In this document: piece by piece, positions 54,916 through 63,724 of the stretch
Position numbering within the stretch: position 1 is the first letter of the stretch
How the letters are laid out: the number at the start of each line of letters is the position of its first letter
Source of the DNA: Streptomyces mirabilis
GTDB taxonomy: Bacteria > Actinomycetota > Actinomycetes > Streptomycetales > Streptomycetaceae
Assembly (NCBI RefSeq): GCF_018310535.1
Contig: NZ_CP074102.1
Coordinates: forward strand, 620,001 to 684,000
Direction of reading: 5' to 3'
Length of the DNA stretch: 64,000 nucleotides
Position numbers and translations under genes: made by a program
The notes under the pieces: generated by a model
The model's input: only the letters and a program-made list of their open reading frames with translations
What the model was told of the DNA's origin: nothing
Database searches by the model: none

Positions 54916-55156
54916 TCGACGCCCTGAACTGCGGTTATTCTCCGACCTGCACAAACGCCCACCGTTTCGGCCCGTATCGACACGTTCCGGCCCGCATCAA
55001 GCCGTTTCAGCCCGCCGTGGTGTTCCCATGGGAACACCACGGCGGGAACCGTGAACGTGTAGATGCCTGACCTGCAGGTATCCCGCTCCGGCTTCCACGA
55101 GTCCGCACCGGCCGCCAAGTTGCCCGAAAGCTGTCGCCCACCCGCCTCACCCATTG
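54907..55156 (+). repeat. Repeat R1, copy 2
   Basis: A 250-bp copy, same orientation as 14611-14859. It contains the better-preserved palindrome (55011-55046). It starts over the small HTH gene's start codon and ends at CCCATTG, where unrelated sequence begins. Both copies lie next to phage sequence. Confidence 0.85.
55011..55046. promoter_or_regulatory. Perfect 36-bp palindrome inside R1 copy 2
   Basis: The two 18-base halves are exactly complementary, centred on CCATGG (core GTTCCCATGGGAAC). In copy 1 only the central 16 bp remain symmetric. It could be a recombinase or regulator site, or a cruciform; nothing else identifies it. Confidence 0.7.
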
Positions 55157-55287
55157 CCCGCCGGGCACAGCAGCGGCCCCAGCCATCCGCCATGACGGCA
55201 GACGCCCCGCCTCCGCCCAAGCGTGCTCCCACGGGCGTGCACTTGGGCACGCAACCCAATCCATCCCGGCAACGTCTCCGGATGAAC

Positions 55288-55320
55288 GATGGGCCCGGCA
55301 ATGGGTATGCCGGGCCCATC
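55288..55320. terminator. Hairpin, terminator-like
   Basis: A perfect 13-bp stem (GATGGGCCCGGCA with TGCCGGGCCCATC) and a 7-base loop. No gene clearly ends here, so it may be a relict of lost phage or island genes. The surrounding 55157-55728 has no coding sequence I can support. Confidence 0.55.
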
Positions 55321-55568
55321 TGCGGCTCCACGCCCGACTTTGCGGAGTAAGGACAGGAACCGCCCCACCCCTCCCGCGAATCGCACGAGGGGGAGCACCG
55401 ACACAAAACGACCATGGCCGATTTCGGCATGTTCATTGCGCCTCGACCACTCCGCCCCACTCCAAGCGGAATATTCCAATCTACGACGATCGTCTGTACA
55501 TATAGACAGGGTTGTACATCACCGTGATGAACTAGTGCACGCGGACTAGATGATTCGTCCGGCCGGAC

Positions 55569-55612
55569 GAACAAGTCACCATAAGTCTGTACCTTTCAGG
55601 CGCAGTTGAGCA
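55569..55612 (+). repeat. Repeat R2, copy 2
   Basis: It matches 36081-36124 (GAACAAGTCACC, TAAGTC, CCTTTCAGG, GCAGTTGAGCA). A 13-bp palindrome CATCACCGTGATG lies 55 bp upstream. Downstream there is no recognisable counterpart of the PIN gene, so its original gene may have been lost. Confidence 0.55.
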
Positions 55613-55728
55613 TGGAGTGCCGCACACAGGTCCGCCTTCACGACCCGCCGCGCCAGCCGGTCAACGTCCAACCCTCGCCAGATATGCGCCCACCCGCTCG
55701 TGGACCTCCTCTAGCCGGTCGGCTGGTG

Positions 55729-56601
55729 TCACACATCCCTCTGGTTGACGAACCCCAGCGACGTCAGGCCCTCGGCCGCGCACAGGCGGTCAGAGGCGCC
55801 TCCCACCTCGGTCTGGAGCACCTGGTACGCGGCGCTGTGCTGGTGCCCCCAGCGCATCGCCGCGCGCCACAGGGCCCGCCCGTAGCCGCAGCCGCGGAAC
55901 TGCGGCAGCACGCCGAAGTACTGGGGCAGCAGGCGAGCGGCTCCGCTGGCGTCGGCCATGGTCTCCATCGGGCCGATGGCGCCGGCCACGCGGCCGTCGT
56001 GCAGGACCGTGAGGACAGGGCCAACGGTCCTGGCGCGCATCTGCTCGTGCAGGAACGCGAACCCGTCAGCCGCCATCTGCTCGGCGAAGGCACCGAAACC
56101 GGCCTCCTCGGAAATCTGCTTGTCCTCGTGGACCGGCACGCCCGGAGCCTGTCCAGGTCCGTCATTGAATTCCTTGAGCTGAACGCGGGTTCCCGCGCCC
56201 TGGGCGTACGCCTCGGGCTGGTCGGGGCCGAGGAACCAGACGACCCGGGCCTTGGCGGCACCGTGGACGGAAGCGAGTTTCCGAGCCAGGTCGGCGCCGG
56301 CGGACAGGCTGTCCGGGGCAGCCCCGTACACGTGGACCTTCACGACGCCGGCGCCGCGCTCGACCAGCGTGGGCACGAGGGTCTGGCGGTGATCATGCTC
56401 GATGGCGTCGGCCAGGACGCGTTCGGCCTTGGTGTCGGACCAGCGGCGGTCTTTGTCGTACGGAAGGAAACGGCCGGTTCCGGCGACCTCCACGACTGCC
56501 TCGAACAGGTCGGGGAGCGGGTCCTTTCGACGGACAGGGCCGAGAGTCGGCACGTACGGCACGGGCATCACGGGCTCGATCCAGCCCCAGTGAAAGCGCA
56601 T
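55729..56601 (-). CDS. GNAT-family N-acetyltransferase
   Basis: A 290-residue protein. The C-terminal GNAT domain shows the acetyl-CoA motif QFRGCGYGRALW (Q/R-x-x-G-x-G/A) and a preceding beta strand (GPVLTVLHDGRVAGAIGPM). The N-terminal ~140 residues are unassigned (LPYDKDRRWSDTKAERVLADAI). It is the third gene after the radical SAM and precursor genes on the same strand, but a hairpin (56632-56665) separates it, so it may be a separate unit. It might modify the peptide or provide self-protection. Confidence 0.82.
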   Translation of the reverse strand: MRFHWGWIEPVMPVPYVPTLGPVRRKDPLPDLFEAVVEVAGTGRFLPYDKDRRWSDTKAERVLADAIEHDHRQTLVPTLVERGAGVVKVHVYGAAPDSLSAGADLARKLASVHGAAKARVVWFLGPDQPEAYAQGAGTRVQLKEFNDGPGQAPGVPVHEDKQISEEAGFGAFAEQMAADGFAFLHEQMRARTVGPVLTVLHDGRVAGAIGPMETMADASGAARLLPQYFGVLPQFRGCGYGRALWRAAMRWGHQHSAAYQVLQTEVGGASDRLCAAEGLTSLGFVNQRDV

Positions 56602-56631
56602 GCTCGCACGCTACCCATGCCGCGCACCTGC

Positions 56632-56665
56632 CGCAGGCCCCAGCGCCAACACGCCGGGGCCTGCG
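56632..56665. terminator. Hairpin between precursor peptide and GNAT genes
   Basis: A perfect 10-bp stem (CGCAGGCCCC at 56632-56641, GGGGCCTGCG at 56656-56665) with a 14-base loop. It would terminate or attenuate the radical SAM-precursor transcript before the GNAT gene. Confidence 0.6.
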
Positions 56666-56700
56666 TATTCAGGACCGGGTCAGACGCAGATCGGATCAGG

Positions 56701-56904
56701 TCAGTGGGGGTTGTCGTCGCCCGCGTTGCACGAGCACTTCACGCTGTCCATGACCTCGTCCATGTCGGTGATGGCGGTGATCTCGGTGACCGGCGGGGTG
56801 GCTGCGAGGACGGGCCGCGTGAAGTACGGCAGGCCTCCGCTCTGGGTGGGCCCGTCGTCGGGCAGCGGGCGCCTCGGGGAGATTTCGACTGCTACAGCGG
56901 TCAT
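56701..56904 (-). CDS. Candidate RiPP precursor peptide
   Basis: A 67-residue peptide. ATG at 56904 is one base after the radical SAM stop, with a purine-rich ribosome site inside that gene's end. It has a Pro-rich, acidic leader-like part (EISPRRPLPDDGPTQSGG) and a C-terminal tail VKCSCNAGDDNPH with Cys at 57 and 59. There is no other conserved domain. Close coupling to a SPASM radical SAM enzyme is the main reason to call it a precursor. The peptide class and product are unknown. Confidence 0.72.
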   Translation of the reverse strand: MTAVAVEISPRRPLPDDGPTQSGGLPYFTRPVLAATPPVTEITAITDMDEVMDSVKCSCNAGDDNPH

Positions 56905-56905
56905 T

Positions 56906-58024
56906 TCAGCCTGCTTTCTTCTGTCCGTGCTGGCAGTAACTTGCGAGTGGTGCCTTCGCCTCCTGGTAGTGCTTGGCCAGGGGCCTGCACACGGTGCAGG
57001 AACCGGAGAGCTGGCAACCTGAGCAGCCTCCGGTGCGAAGCATGAGGCGGTCCGCGATCGCATCCAGCCGGGCGAGGCCCTGGATCCCCTCGCGGGGGAG
57101 GCTGATCTGGTCGTCGCGGCCGATCTTGCAGATGGACACCAGCCCGTGCGGGTCGGTGTGGAAGAAGGTGTGGCCGGCGTTGCAGCCCGTGAACGGCTTC
57201 CGCATCCGCAAGTGGTCCTTGGACTGCGCGGTGAGGACCTCACCGCCCCCGTAGATGGTGGGGGTCATGTTGGTGAAGACGTTGTACTCCACGCCCCACT
57301 GCTCACAGAGGTCGATCATCGCCTGTTCTTCCGGCGCGTTGTCCTCGGTGACGATGATGCTCATGCGCAGTGGCAGCCGAGCCCGGCGGGCGGCGTTCAT
57401 GCCCTGGACGAACAGGTCCCAGGCACCGTCCCGCTGCGTCAGCTCGTCGTAACTGGCCTTCGTCGCACCGTACATGGAGACCGTGACGCGGTAGGGCGGG
57501 CACTCATCGAAAAGGCGAAGCAGGTTCTCGCGCCACAGGAGCGATCCGTTGGTCGAGAGCGTGAGCATCATGCCCAGCTCGAACGCCCGGCGGTATGACC
57601 GCATGAAGTCCTTGTCGATGGTCGGCTCACCGCCGGTGATCTGGAGCCACAGCACCCCGGCTTCGGCCATGACCTCCAGGCACTGGAGCTTCTTTTCCAG
57701 CGGCATGCCCGAGTTCACCTTGAGCCCGAGGTAGCAGTGCTTGCAGGCGTAGTTGCAGCCGAGGTTCACCTCCCAGCTGGCCTTTGAGTAGCCCCAGGCG
57801 GACGGCTGCCGGACGAGCAGGTACTCACCCGCAGGGCGGCCCGCCACGTCCAGGTCGTCCCACTGGTCCCGGACGGTGTCCGCGAGCCAGGCCGGGGCCG
57901 GCTCGGCGGGGTCGAGAGCGCGCAGCTCCTCGTAGCGGGGCGCGGGCAGGAGGGCTCCGCCGCGGCTTCCCGGCCGTACGAGCATGTGCTGTTCCAGGAA
58001 CGGGCTCGCGATCAGTGAGTGCAT
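56906..58024 (-). CDS. Radical SAM/SPASM peptide-modifying enzyme
   Basis: A 372-residue protein. The radical SAM cluster motif is C-x3-C-x2-C (C90, C94, C97 in LGCNYACKHCYLG), followed by GGEPT and a TIM-barrel. The C-terminal part has SPASM-type cysteines (FTGCNAGH, SICKIG, GGCSGCQLSGSCTVC, YCQHG). Such enzymes install thioether, C-C or other cross-links in ribosomal peptides. The first ~80 residues may bind the leader. The next gene, one base downstream, encodes the small Cys-containing peptide. Confidence 0.9.
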   Translation of the reverse strand: MHSLIASPFLEQHMLVRPGSRGGALLPAPRYEELRALDPAEPAPAWLADTVRDQWDDLDVAGRPAGEYLLVRQPSAWGYSKASWEVNLGCNYACKHCYLGLKVNSGMPLEKKLQCLEVMAEAGVLWLQITGGEPTIDKDFMRSYRRAFELGMMLTLSTNGSLLWRENLLRLFDECPPYRVTVSMYGATKASYDELTQRDGAWDLFVQGMNAARRARLPLRMSIIVTEDNAPEEQAMIDLCEQWGVEYNVFTNMTPTIYGGGEVLTAQSKDHLRMRKPFTGCNAGHTFFHTDPHGLVSICKIGRDDQISLPREGIQGLARLDAIADRLMLRTGGCSGCQLSGSCTVCRPLAKHYQEAKAPLASYCQHGQKKAG

Positions 58025-58185
58025 GAGGTCTCCCGTCGGGGTGGTCCGCTCCGTTCGGCCGGGGCGGAAAGTGAGGGGCCCGGGCCCCGACCGCTGGTCT
58101 CGGTGACGGCCGGGGCCCGTTGTCCCGGACTGCCGTCACTCCCCCACGGAGGGCCAGCCGGGACGTGGGTCCCACCCCTGGCCGG

Positions 58186-58210
58186 GGACCTGCAGGGAGG
58201 CTGCAGGTCC
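58186..58210. terminator. Hairpin upstream of the radical SAM gene
   Basis: A perfect 10-bp stem (GGACCTGCAG with CTGCAGGTCC) and a 5-base loop. It lies after the small membrane protein gene at 58265 and before the radical SAM gene, so it probably ends the upstream transcript. The promoter of the radical SAM gene should lie in 58025-58180. Confidence 0.55.
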
Positions 58211-58264
58211 GGGCTGGGGACCGGTGCCACGACCGGCCAAGGGCGGGAGTCAAAGACAGGAAGG

Positions 58265-58480
58265 TCAGAACAGGGACGTGACGCCCAGGGAAGCTACGAT
58301 CACCAAGACGGCGGTGTACGCCGCGACGGCCCAGACCGCCCTGGGGTGCCGCTCCCGGATAATCCGCCACGCCTCGCGCCCCGTACGTCCGTCGGCGCGG
58401 GCCCGGATGCCGGAGGCGCTGATGCTGATCGCTACAACCTGTACGGGGGTGCGGTTGCCACTGGAGGGGTGAGATTTCAT
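58265..58480 (-). CDS. Small membrane protein
   Basis: A 71-residue protein with one C-terminal membrane segment (AVWAVAAYTAVLVIVASLGV) and a basic cytoplasmic part. Unknown function. It is one of two tiny membrane proteins upstream of the RiPP genes. Confidence 0.55.
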   Translation of the reverse strand: MKSHPSSGNRTPVQVVAISISASGIRARADGRTGREAWRIIRERHPRAVWAVAAYTAVLVIVASLGVTSLF

Positions 58481-58519
58481 GAGGGTCCTCGTCGTGGGGA
58501 GTGGCGGGCGGGGTGGCTG

Positions 58520-58615
58520 CTACCTCGTGGTAATGCCGTAGATGAGTGCGGCAAGGAGCGTGGCGACGGAAAGCGTGTAGAGGACCTGGCCGGCCGGGGA
58601 GGCTGGGGCGGGCAT
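58520..58615 (-). CDS. Very small membrane peptide
   Basis: A 31-residue peptide (PAPASPAGQVLYTLSVATLLAA..) with one membrane segment. ATG at 58615. It is short enough to be questionable, but it lies in line between the flanking minus-strand genes. Confidence 0.4.
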   Translation of the reverse strand: MPAPASPAGQVLYTLSVATLLAALIYGITTR

Positions 58616-58653
58616 CTGCGCCCCCCTACGCCATCGGCGTCCGTAGCCACCCC

Positions 58654-59058
58654 TCACCTCTGGTCCCGCAGCTCGGCCCACACGCGCTTCCCCCACGGGA
58701 GCCGGTCCGTGCCCCAACACCTGGTGAGGGCATCCACGATTCCCATGCCGCGCCCGTGCACGTCATCTGTGTCCGATGACCGGAGCACAGGCAGGACGCG
58801 GCTTCTGTCGATGACGGCCAGGCGCACGGTGCGCTCGTCGACGCGGGTGACGGTTATGCGGATCGCGGCCATTCGGGCGTGGAGGATGGCGTTGGTGGTG
58901 AGCTCGGAGATCACGGTTTCCGCGTCCTGCGCCAGCTCGGGCAGATCCCAGTGGTCGAGGATGTCGCGGACGACGTGCCGCGCGACGGGAACGGACTCCA
59001 GCTCGCGCGGCAGCACCTCACTCATTACCGGTGTGCCGGCGAGGCGGGCTCTGCTCAT
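58654..59058 (-). CDS. ATP-binding anti-sigma regulatory factor-like protein
   Basis: A 134-residue HATPase of the RsbW/SpoIIAB type: N box SELTTNAILHA, G1 box VIDRS, and G2 GRGMGIVDALTRCWG. These proteins bind sigma factors or anti-sigma antagonists. Its ATG overlaps the upstream stop by one base (TGATG), so it is coupled to the 59058-59612 gene. Confidence 0.88.
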   Translation of the reverse strand: MSRARLAGTPVMSEVLPRELESVPVARHVVRDILDHWDLPELAQDAETVISELTTNAILHARMAAIRITVTRVDERTVRLAVIDRSRVLPVLRSSDTDDVHGRGMGIVDALTRCWGTDRLPWGKRVWAELRDQR

Positions 59059-59612
59059 CAGGCTCCCTCACGCTCGAGTTGGGCGCGGTGGCGGGTCTGC
59101 CCCATCCGGGACAGCCGGCTGACGAGACCCGCAGAGCAGAGGACGGCTGGGCTGTCCATGGCCACCGACCAGTACGACAGACCCGGCTGGTGCCATTTCC
59201 GATGGATGGGTGGCACCCCTAGGAAAGTCCCGGGTGCGAGGCACACGGTGGCCGGGTCCGTCCACCCGTCGACGGCACTGGGAGGCACCAGCGCCCAGTA
59301 CTGCATGAGGCCGCCCGCCGCGATGACCGGGCCTCCCTCCAGGGCTTGGGCCAGGAAGGCGTCCACCTCGGCGGGTTCCGTGCTCCCAGCCACACCGTGG
59401 ATGAGGTAGCCGGGGAAGCTGACGGCGGTGAACAGGATGCCGCATCGCAGCAGTGGCGTTTCCTCATCCCACCAGGCCTGACGTGCCTCCTGCGGCTCCT
59501 GCGAGGCACAGCACAACCAGTGCTCCACCGCGAGGTCACGGTCTTGCCCGGGGTGGACCATCACCCCGGGGGCCGCCTTCATCGGGGCGCGGGCTTCAGC
59601 ATCGGAGCACAT
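59058..59612 (-). CDS. Conserved hypothetical protein, primase/polymerase-like pattern
   Basis: A 184-residue protein. It resembles a Streptomyces family with [16 protein letters not shown] ... [16 protein letters not shown] ... [10 protein letters not shown]; the beginning recalls the N-terminal bifunctional primase-polymerase fold, but no catalytic Asp motif is clear. It is divergent from the XRE regulator. From memory, similar genes accompany XRE and ATPase genes in Streptomyces. Confidence 0.6.
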   Translation of the reverse strand: MCSDAEARAPMKAAPGVMVHPGQDRDLAVEHWLCCASQEPQEARQAWWDEETPLLRCGILFTAVSFPGYLIHGVAGSTEPAEVDAFLAQALEGGPVIAAGGLMQYWALVPPSAVDGWTDPATVCLAPGTFLGVPPIHRKWHQPGLSYWSVAMDSPAVLCSAGLVSRLSRMGQTRHRAQLEREGA

Positions 59613-59733
59613 GCGGAGAGCCTCCCTACTAGGCTCGTCTGGTGATGACTACGACGGTAGAACCCCTCGCTCAGCTGCTGAAGTGACCAGGAGTACGGGT
59701 AAGTTGCCGTCAGTCACCGGGATTGGGGCAGTC

Positions 59734-60849
59734 ATGCGGCCTAGTTCGCCACCCACCCTGACCGGCAGTCAGGGTTCATCCAGTCGCCCCCGCGCGGGCG
59801 TCATCTCGGGCTACGTATTTCGCGTGATACGAGAGCAGCAGGGGCGCACTCAGGAAGAGGCGGCCGAGCTCTTAAAAGTCAGCGCGGACACGATCGCCGG
59901 CTGGGAAACCGGACGCCGTCCCCTGACCGCTGTACCTACCGGGCAGATGCTCATGCACCGCCACCGGCTCATGCAGATGGGCACCGCGCCCGCTCTCCTC
60001 CAAGCCCTTGAGCGCGCCCTCGAAGCGGACGTCCTCCTCGCGAGCGCGTTAGACGACGAGGCCGCAGTCGAGGAGAGCCCGCTTGGGGCCTGGGTGATGC
60101 AACGCGACCTGGTCGAGGTGCTGGCCTGGCCCCTCAACGGCGTAGCGCCTCAGCCCGTACGTGAGCTCCCCTCGCCTCCCCGGCCGCGCCGAGGCCCCGC
60201 GCCCGCCGGGCCTGAGCTGCCGTCGGGCGACCGGGCCACGTTCTTCGGGCAGATGCGCCGTACGGCCGAGCAGGCCCGTGGCCAGCAGCAGTTCCTCCTC
60301 CGCCGCCAGGCCCTCTACCTCTCCGGATACGACAACCAGGCCGACACCTCGGAATGGCTCGCCTACCAGCAGAGCATCGAGCGGCCCCAAGACTGGCTCA
60401 CCCGCTGGCTCAACAGCCGCTCCGTCGCGGCAGTCGCCGCCCGGCAAGGCGACCGCGACCGCATGAACTACTTCATCGACAACGACCTCACAGGTGACGA
60501 GGCAGGCGAGGCCGCAAACCTCAACTACTGGGCGTACTGGCTCGGGGAGACCCAGCACCTGGAGTTGTCCGACGACTTCATCGCACGCCGCACGCCCGGC
60601 CCATGGCCTGGCGAACGGCTCCTCGCGCACCTCTCTGCTGGCCTCGCCTCGCATCACGGGTACGTGGACCTGAACGTCCACAGCGTGTGGTCTCTTCTCC
60701 AGATCCGCCCCAACCTGCTGCGATCCGGTGCAGCAGGCCGCGCTCTACGCGACCGCCTCACTGTGATGTTGGATAGCCGGGAGCTGTCGGCGCGCGCTCG
60801 CCGGGAGCTGGAGAGCATCCAGTACGCAATCCGCCTCGCTGAGGCGTGA
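59734..60849 (+). CDS. XRE-family regulator, Scr1-like
   Basis: About 371 residues. The helix-turn-helix is [37 protein letters not shown] helical C-terminal domain follows, with a long middle Pro linker. ATG at 59734 is preferred over the upstream frame. XRE proteins with large helical domains are widely duplicated in Streptomyces and usually pair with a small partner. It may control this locus and perhaps the RiPP genes. Confidence 0.85.
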   Translation: MRPSSPPTLTGSQGSSSRPRAGVISGYVFRVIREQQGRTQEEAAELLKVSADTIAGWETGRRPLTAVPTGQMLMHRHRLMQMGTAPALLQALERALEADVLLASALDDEAAVEESPLGAWVMQRDLVEVLAWPLNGVAPQPVRELPSPPRPRRGPAPAGPELPSGDRATFFGQMRRTAEQARGQQQFLLRRQALYLSGYDNQADTSEWLAYQQSIERPQDWLTRWLNSRSVAAVAARQGDRDRMNYFIDNDLTGDEAGEAANLNYWAYWLGETQHLELSDDFIARRTPGPWPGERLLAHLSAGLASHHGYVDLNVHSVWSLLQIRPNLLRSGAAGRALRDRLTVMLDSRELSARARRELESIQYAIRLAEA

Positions 60850-60861
60850 GAGGAGTCCGAG

Positions 60862-61446
60862 GTGACAGAGGACCTGTCAGCGGTGGCGAACTTCCTGTAC
60901 GAGGCCGGGACGCTCAAGCACACCGCTCGCACCGGGTGGTGGATGGCGGGTGTACGCCAGCCCGAGACAGTGGCAGAGCACTCCTGGCGCACTGCGCTGA
61001 TCGCGACGATCATTGCCAAGCTCGAAGGCGCGGACCCGGCGCGGGCGGCGTTCCTCGCCGTGTGGCACGACACCGGAGAGACGCGCACCGGTGACGTGAA
61101 CCACCTCGGCAAGAAGTACACGGCCGGGGAGGCCGACCCTCGCGACATCACGGCCGACCAGGTCGCCGGCATGCCGGGCATCCTGGCCGAGGCTCTCACC
61201 GAGCTGGTCGCCGAGTACGAGGCCAAGGACTCCCCGGAGGCGATCTGCGCCCGCGACGCAGACAAATTGGAGTGCATGATCCAGGGCATCGAGTACAAGG
61301 CCCAGGGCTACGAGAACGCACAGCGCTGGATCGACAACAGCCGCGGCCGCATCGTCACCAAGGCGGGGAACGTCCTGGCGGACGCGGTCCTGGAGACCGG
61401 CTCGCTGGACTGGCTGCGCTCGGCGCTCGGCGAGAAGCAGGGCTGA
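60862..61446 (+). CDS. HD-domain phosphohydrolase (YfbR-like)
   Basis: A 194-residue protein with HD residues H40 (VAEHSWRTA), H69-D70 (VWHDTGE) and D in ARDADKLE. This matches the YfbR/5'-deoxynucleotidase-like HD family. The GTG start lies 12 bp after the XRE stop, so they are cotranscribed. The substrate is probably a nucleotide. Confidence 0.9.
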   Translation: MTEDLSAVANFLYEAGTLKHTARTGWWMAGVRQPETVAEHSWRTALIATIIAKLEGADPARAAFLAVWHDTGETRTGDVNHLGKKYTAGEADPRDITADQVAGMPGILAEALTELVAEYEAKDSPEAICARDADKLECMIQGIEYKAQGYENAQRWIDNSRGRIVTKAGNVLADAVLETGSLDWLRSALGEKQG

Positions 61447-61484
61447 CGCGCGGTCCGGCCTTGCCGATCTCGGGCAAGGCCGGG

Positions 61485-61685
61485 CTACCCGCGGGTGCTG
61501 GTGAACCGCACCCCGCTGCCCCACTTCTCCCGCTGCGCGGCAAAACACCAGGTGCACAGCGGGAGCCCGCCAGGGCCGTACCGCCAGGTCTGCCGCTGGC
61601 ATCCCGCGCACAGTCCGACGTGACTACCAGGGCAGATCATGGTGCTGGGGTCGGGCTCCGCGATCGGCAGCACTGGGGTCGTCAT
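61485..61685 (-). CDS. Small zinc-ribbon-like protein
   Basis: A 66-residue protein with C-x2-C and C-x2-C groups (GLCAGCQRQTW and PLCTWCFAAQ) that could bind one zinc. Convergent with the HD gene. ATG at 61685. It is similar in style to small Streptomyces proteins of unknown role. Confidence 0.55.
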   Translation of the reverse strand: MTTPVLPIAEPDPSTMICPGSHVGLCAGCQRQTWRYGPGGLPLCTWCFAAQREKWGSGVRFTSTRG

Positions 61686-61780
61686 GTCTGTGTCCTCATC
61701 TGGGCGACGAGCGATCATCGCCTCGAACAAAGAATAGAACACGCGTCTCGATTGTCAGACCCTCCCCGTACGGTGAGGGT

Positions 61781-61954
61781 ATGTCCCACTCCCCCGGGCC
61801 TGACGGCCAGGTGCCGCACGCCCTCAACGAGGTCAACGACCGCATCCGCAGCCTGATGGACGAACCGGCCTCCACCGAGCGCGCCGAGAGGTACCGGCGC
61901 CTGCTCTCGCTGTGGACGGCCCTCTCGCGCGACGACGTGACCAAAGCGGCCTGA
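61781..61954 (+). CDS. Small helical protein, 57 residues
   Basis: ATG at 61781 after GGTGAGGGT. The sequence (VPHALNEVNDRIRSLMDEP ... YRRLLSLWTALSRDD) is a short helical hairpin. Codon usage is good Streptomyces style. It precedes the ISL3 element. Confidence 0.5.
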   Translation: MSHSPGPDGQVPHALNEVNDRIRSLMDEPASTERAERYRRLLSLWTALSRDDVTKAA

Positions 61955-62117
61955 CGTCGGTCGAAAGCGGGGTCGGGTGGCTGTGTCAGTTTTCTGAGGG
62001 CTCTGGTCCACTTCTTGTGGTCACGTACGCAGCGTGACTGTCGGGCTTCGTGTGGCGGCGGTCAGGTCGCCCGAAAATCGCCCGGCCGGAATGCGGTGTG
62101 GTCGACAGTGCTGCGCC

Positions 62118-63716
62118 GTGAACGAAGTACGGCCGCAGCTGGATGAGTTGCTGTTCTCCTCGGTGGAGGGCGTGTTCGTAGAGTCGGTCGAGGTGACCGA
62201 CACGAGTGTCCGGGTCGAGGCCCGCACGACCGTCAGGCGGGCGGTCTGCCCGGGATGCGGGTGCTGGTCGGGCCGAATACACGGTTCGTACCTGCGATTT
62301 CCCTGTGATCTGCCAGCCGTCGGCAAGTTCGTCGTGGTGTCGTTACGGGTGCGTCGATTCGTCTGCGCGGAGGACTCCTGTCCGCGCAAAACCTTCGCCG
62401 AGCAGGTACCCGGGCTCACCCGCCGGTTCGGCCGGCGGACCGAGCGACTGCGAGCGATTTTGGTCTCGGTCGGTCTTGCGCTCGCGGGCCGGGCGGGCGC
62501 CCGGATGACGGACACCTTCGGGGCGCCGGTGAGCCGGAACACCCTGCTGAGACTGATCGCCTCGCTACCGGACCCGCCTACCGCCACGCCCCGCGTGGTC
62601 GGTGTGGACGAATACGCCCAGCGCAAGGGACATATCTACGGAACTGTCCTCGTCGACGTCGAGACACGTCGCCCGGTGGACCTCCTGCCGGACCGGGAGG
62701 CGGACACGCTGGCGGCCTGGCTCGCCGAGCGCCCCGGCATCGAGATCGTCTGCCGCGACCGTGCCCCCTTCTTCGCCGAAGGCGCCACCCGCGGCGCCCC
62801 GCAGGCCATACAGGTCGCCGACCGATGGCACCTCTGGCACAACCTGTGCGAAGCCGCCGAGAAATGCGTCTACCAGCATCGCGGCTGCCTGCGTCCCGTT
62901 CCGGCCCCGGCGGACCAACCGCAGGAGAAGGCGGAGCCGGCTGCGTCATCGCCCTGGCCGACGGGGTACCGGTTCGCCGAACGCACCCGCGCCAAGCACG
63001 CCACCATCCACGCGCTCCTTGACGCCGGACACAGCAAGCGGTCCGTCGCCCGGCAACTCGGCATGACCCTCAACACCATCCTGCGCTTCTCCCGCGCCAC
63101 CACCCCGGAGGAGTTGTTCACCGGCCAGTGGCAAAGTCGAGCGACCAAACTCGACCCCTACAAGCCCTACCTCGACCAGCGCTGGCAGGAAGGCTGCACC
63201 AACGCCTGGAAACTATGGGAGGAGATCAAAGAACAGGGCTATCCACGCGGCTACGGCAGCGTCCGCGACTACGTCAGCAGGACACTTCGCGGCAAGCCCC
63301 AGCCGGTCGGGTCCCGGCCGCCATCTGCCCGAGCCGTCACACGCTGGATCCTCACCCACCCCGACGCACTGAACGAGAACGACCGACTTCACCTCAAAGC
63401 CGCCCTGGCCAACTGCCCCGAACTCGCAGCACTCGCCGAGCACGTGCGCTCCTTCGCCCACATGCTCACCCACCTGCAAGGCGACCAACTACCCGACTGG
63501 ATCGCAGCGGCGACCGCGACCACCGAACTGCCCAGTCTCCGCCGATTCGCCCAGCATCTCGAACGCGACCTCGACGCCGTTATCGCCGGCCTCTCACAAC
63601 CCTGGAACTCCGGCGTCGTCGAAGGCCACGTCAACCGGATCAAGATGCTCAAGCGTCAGATGTTCGGTCGCGCGGGCTTCGAACTCCTCCGCAAGCGCGT
63701 CCTGCTCTACGCATAG
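62118..63716 (+). CDS. ISL3-family transposase (third ISL3 type)
   Basis: A 532-residue transposase. The N-terminal finger region is AVCPGCGCWSGRIH and VCAEDSCPRKTF; the helix-turn-helix is SVARQLGMTLNTILRFSR. The DDE residues are in VVGVDEYAQRKGH, RDRAPFFAEGA and GVVEGHVNRIKMLKRQMFGRAGF. It is a distant relative of the 29815 element (same C-terminal motif). GTG at 62118 (VNEVRPQLDELLF) is taken. I could not match the inverted repeats within the window; the right end may lie beyond 64000. Confidence 0.92.
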   Translation: MNEVRPQLDELLFSSVEGVFVESVEVTDTSVRVEARTTVRRAVCPGCGCWSGRIHGSYLRFPCDLPAVGKFVVVSLRVRRFVCAEDSCPRKTFAEQVPGLTRRFGRRTERLRAILVSVGLALAGRAGARMTDTFGAPVSRNTLLRLIASLPDPPTATPRVVGVDEYAQRKGHIYGTVLVDVETRRPVDLLPDREADTLAAWLAERPGIEIVCRDRAPFFAEGATRGAPQAIQVADRWHLWHNLCEAAEKCVYQHRGCLRPVPAPADQPQEKAEPAASSPWPTGYRFAERTRAKHATIHALLDAGHSKRSVARQLGMTLNTILRFSRATTPEELFTGQWQSRATKLDPYKPYLDQRWQEGCTNAWKLWEEIKEQGYPRGYGSVRDYVSRTLRGKPQPVGSRPPSARAVTRWILTHPDALNENDRLHLKAALANCPELAALAEHVRSFAHMLTHLQGDQLPDWIAAATATTELPSLRRFAQHLERDLDAVIAGLSQPWNSGVVEGHVNRIKMLKRQMFGRAGFELLRKRVLLYA

Positions 63717-63724
63717 ATCCCAGG

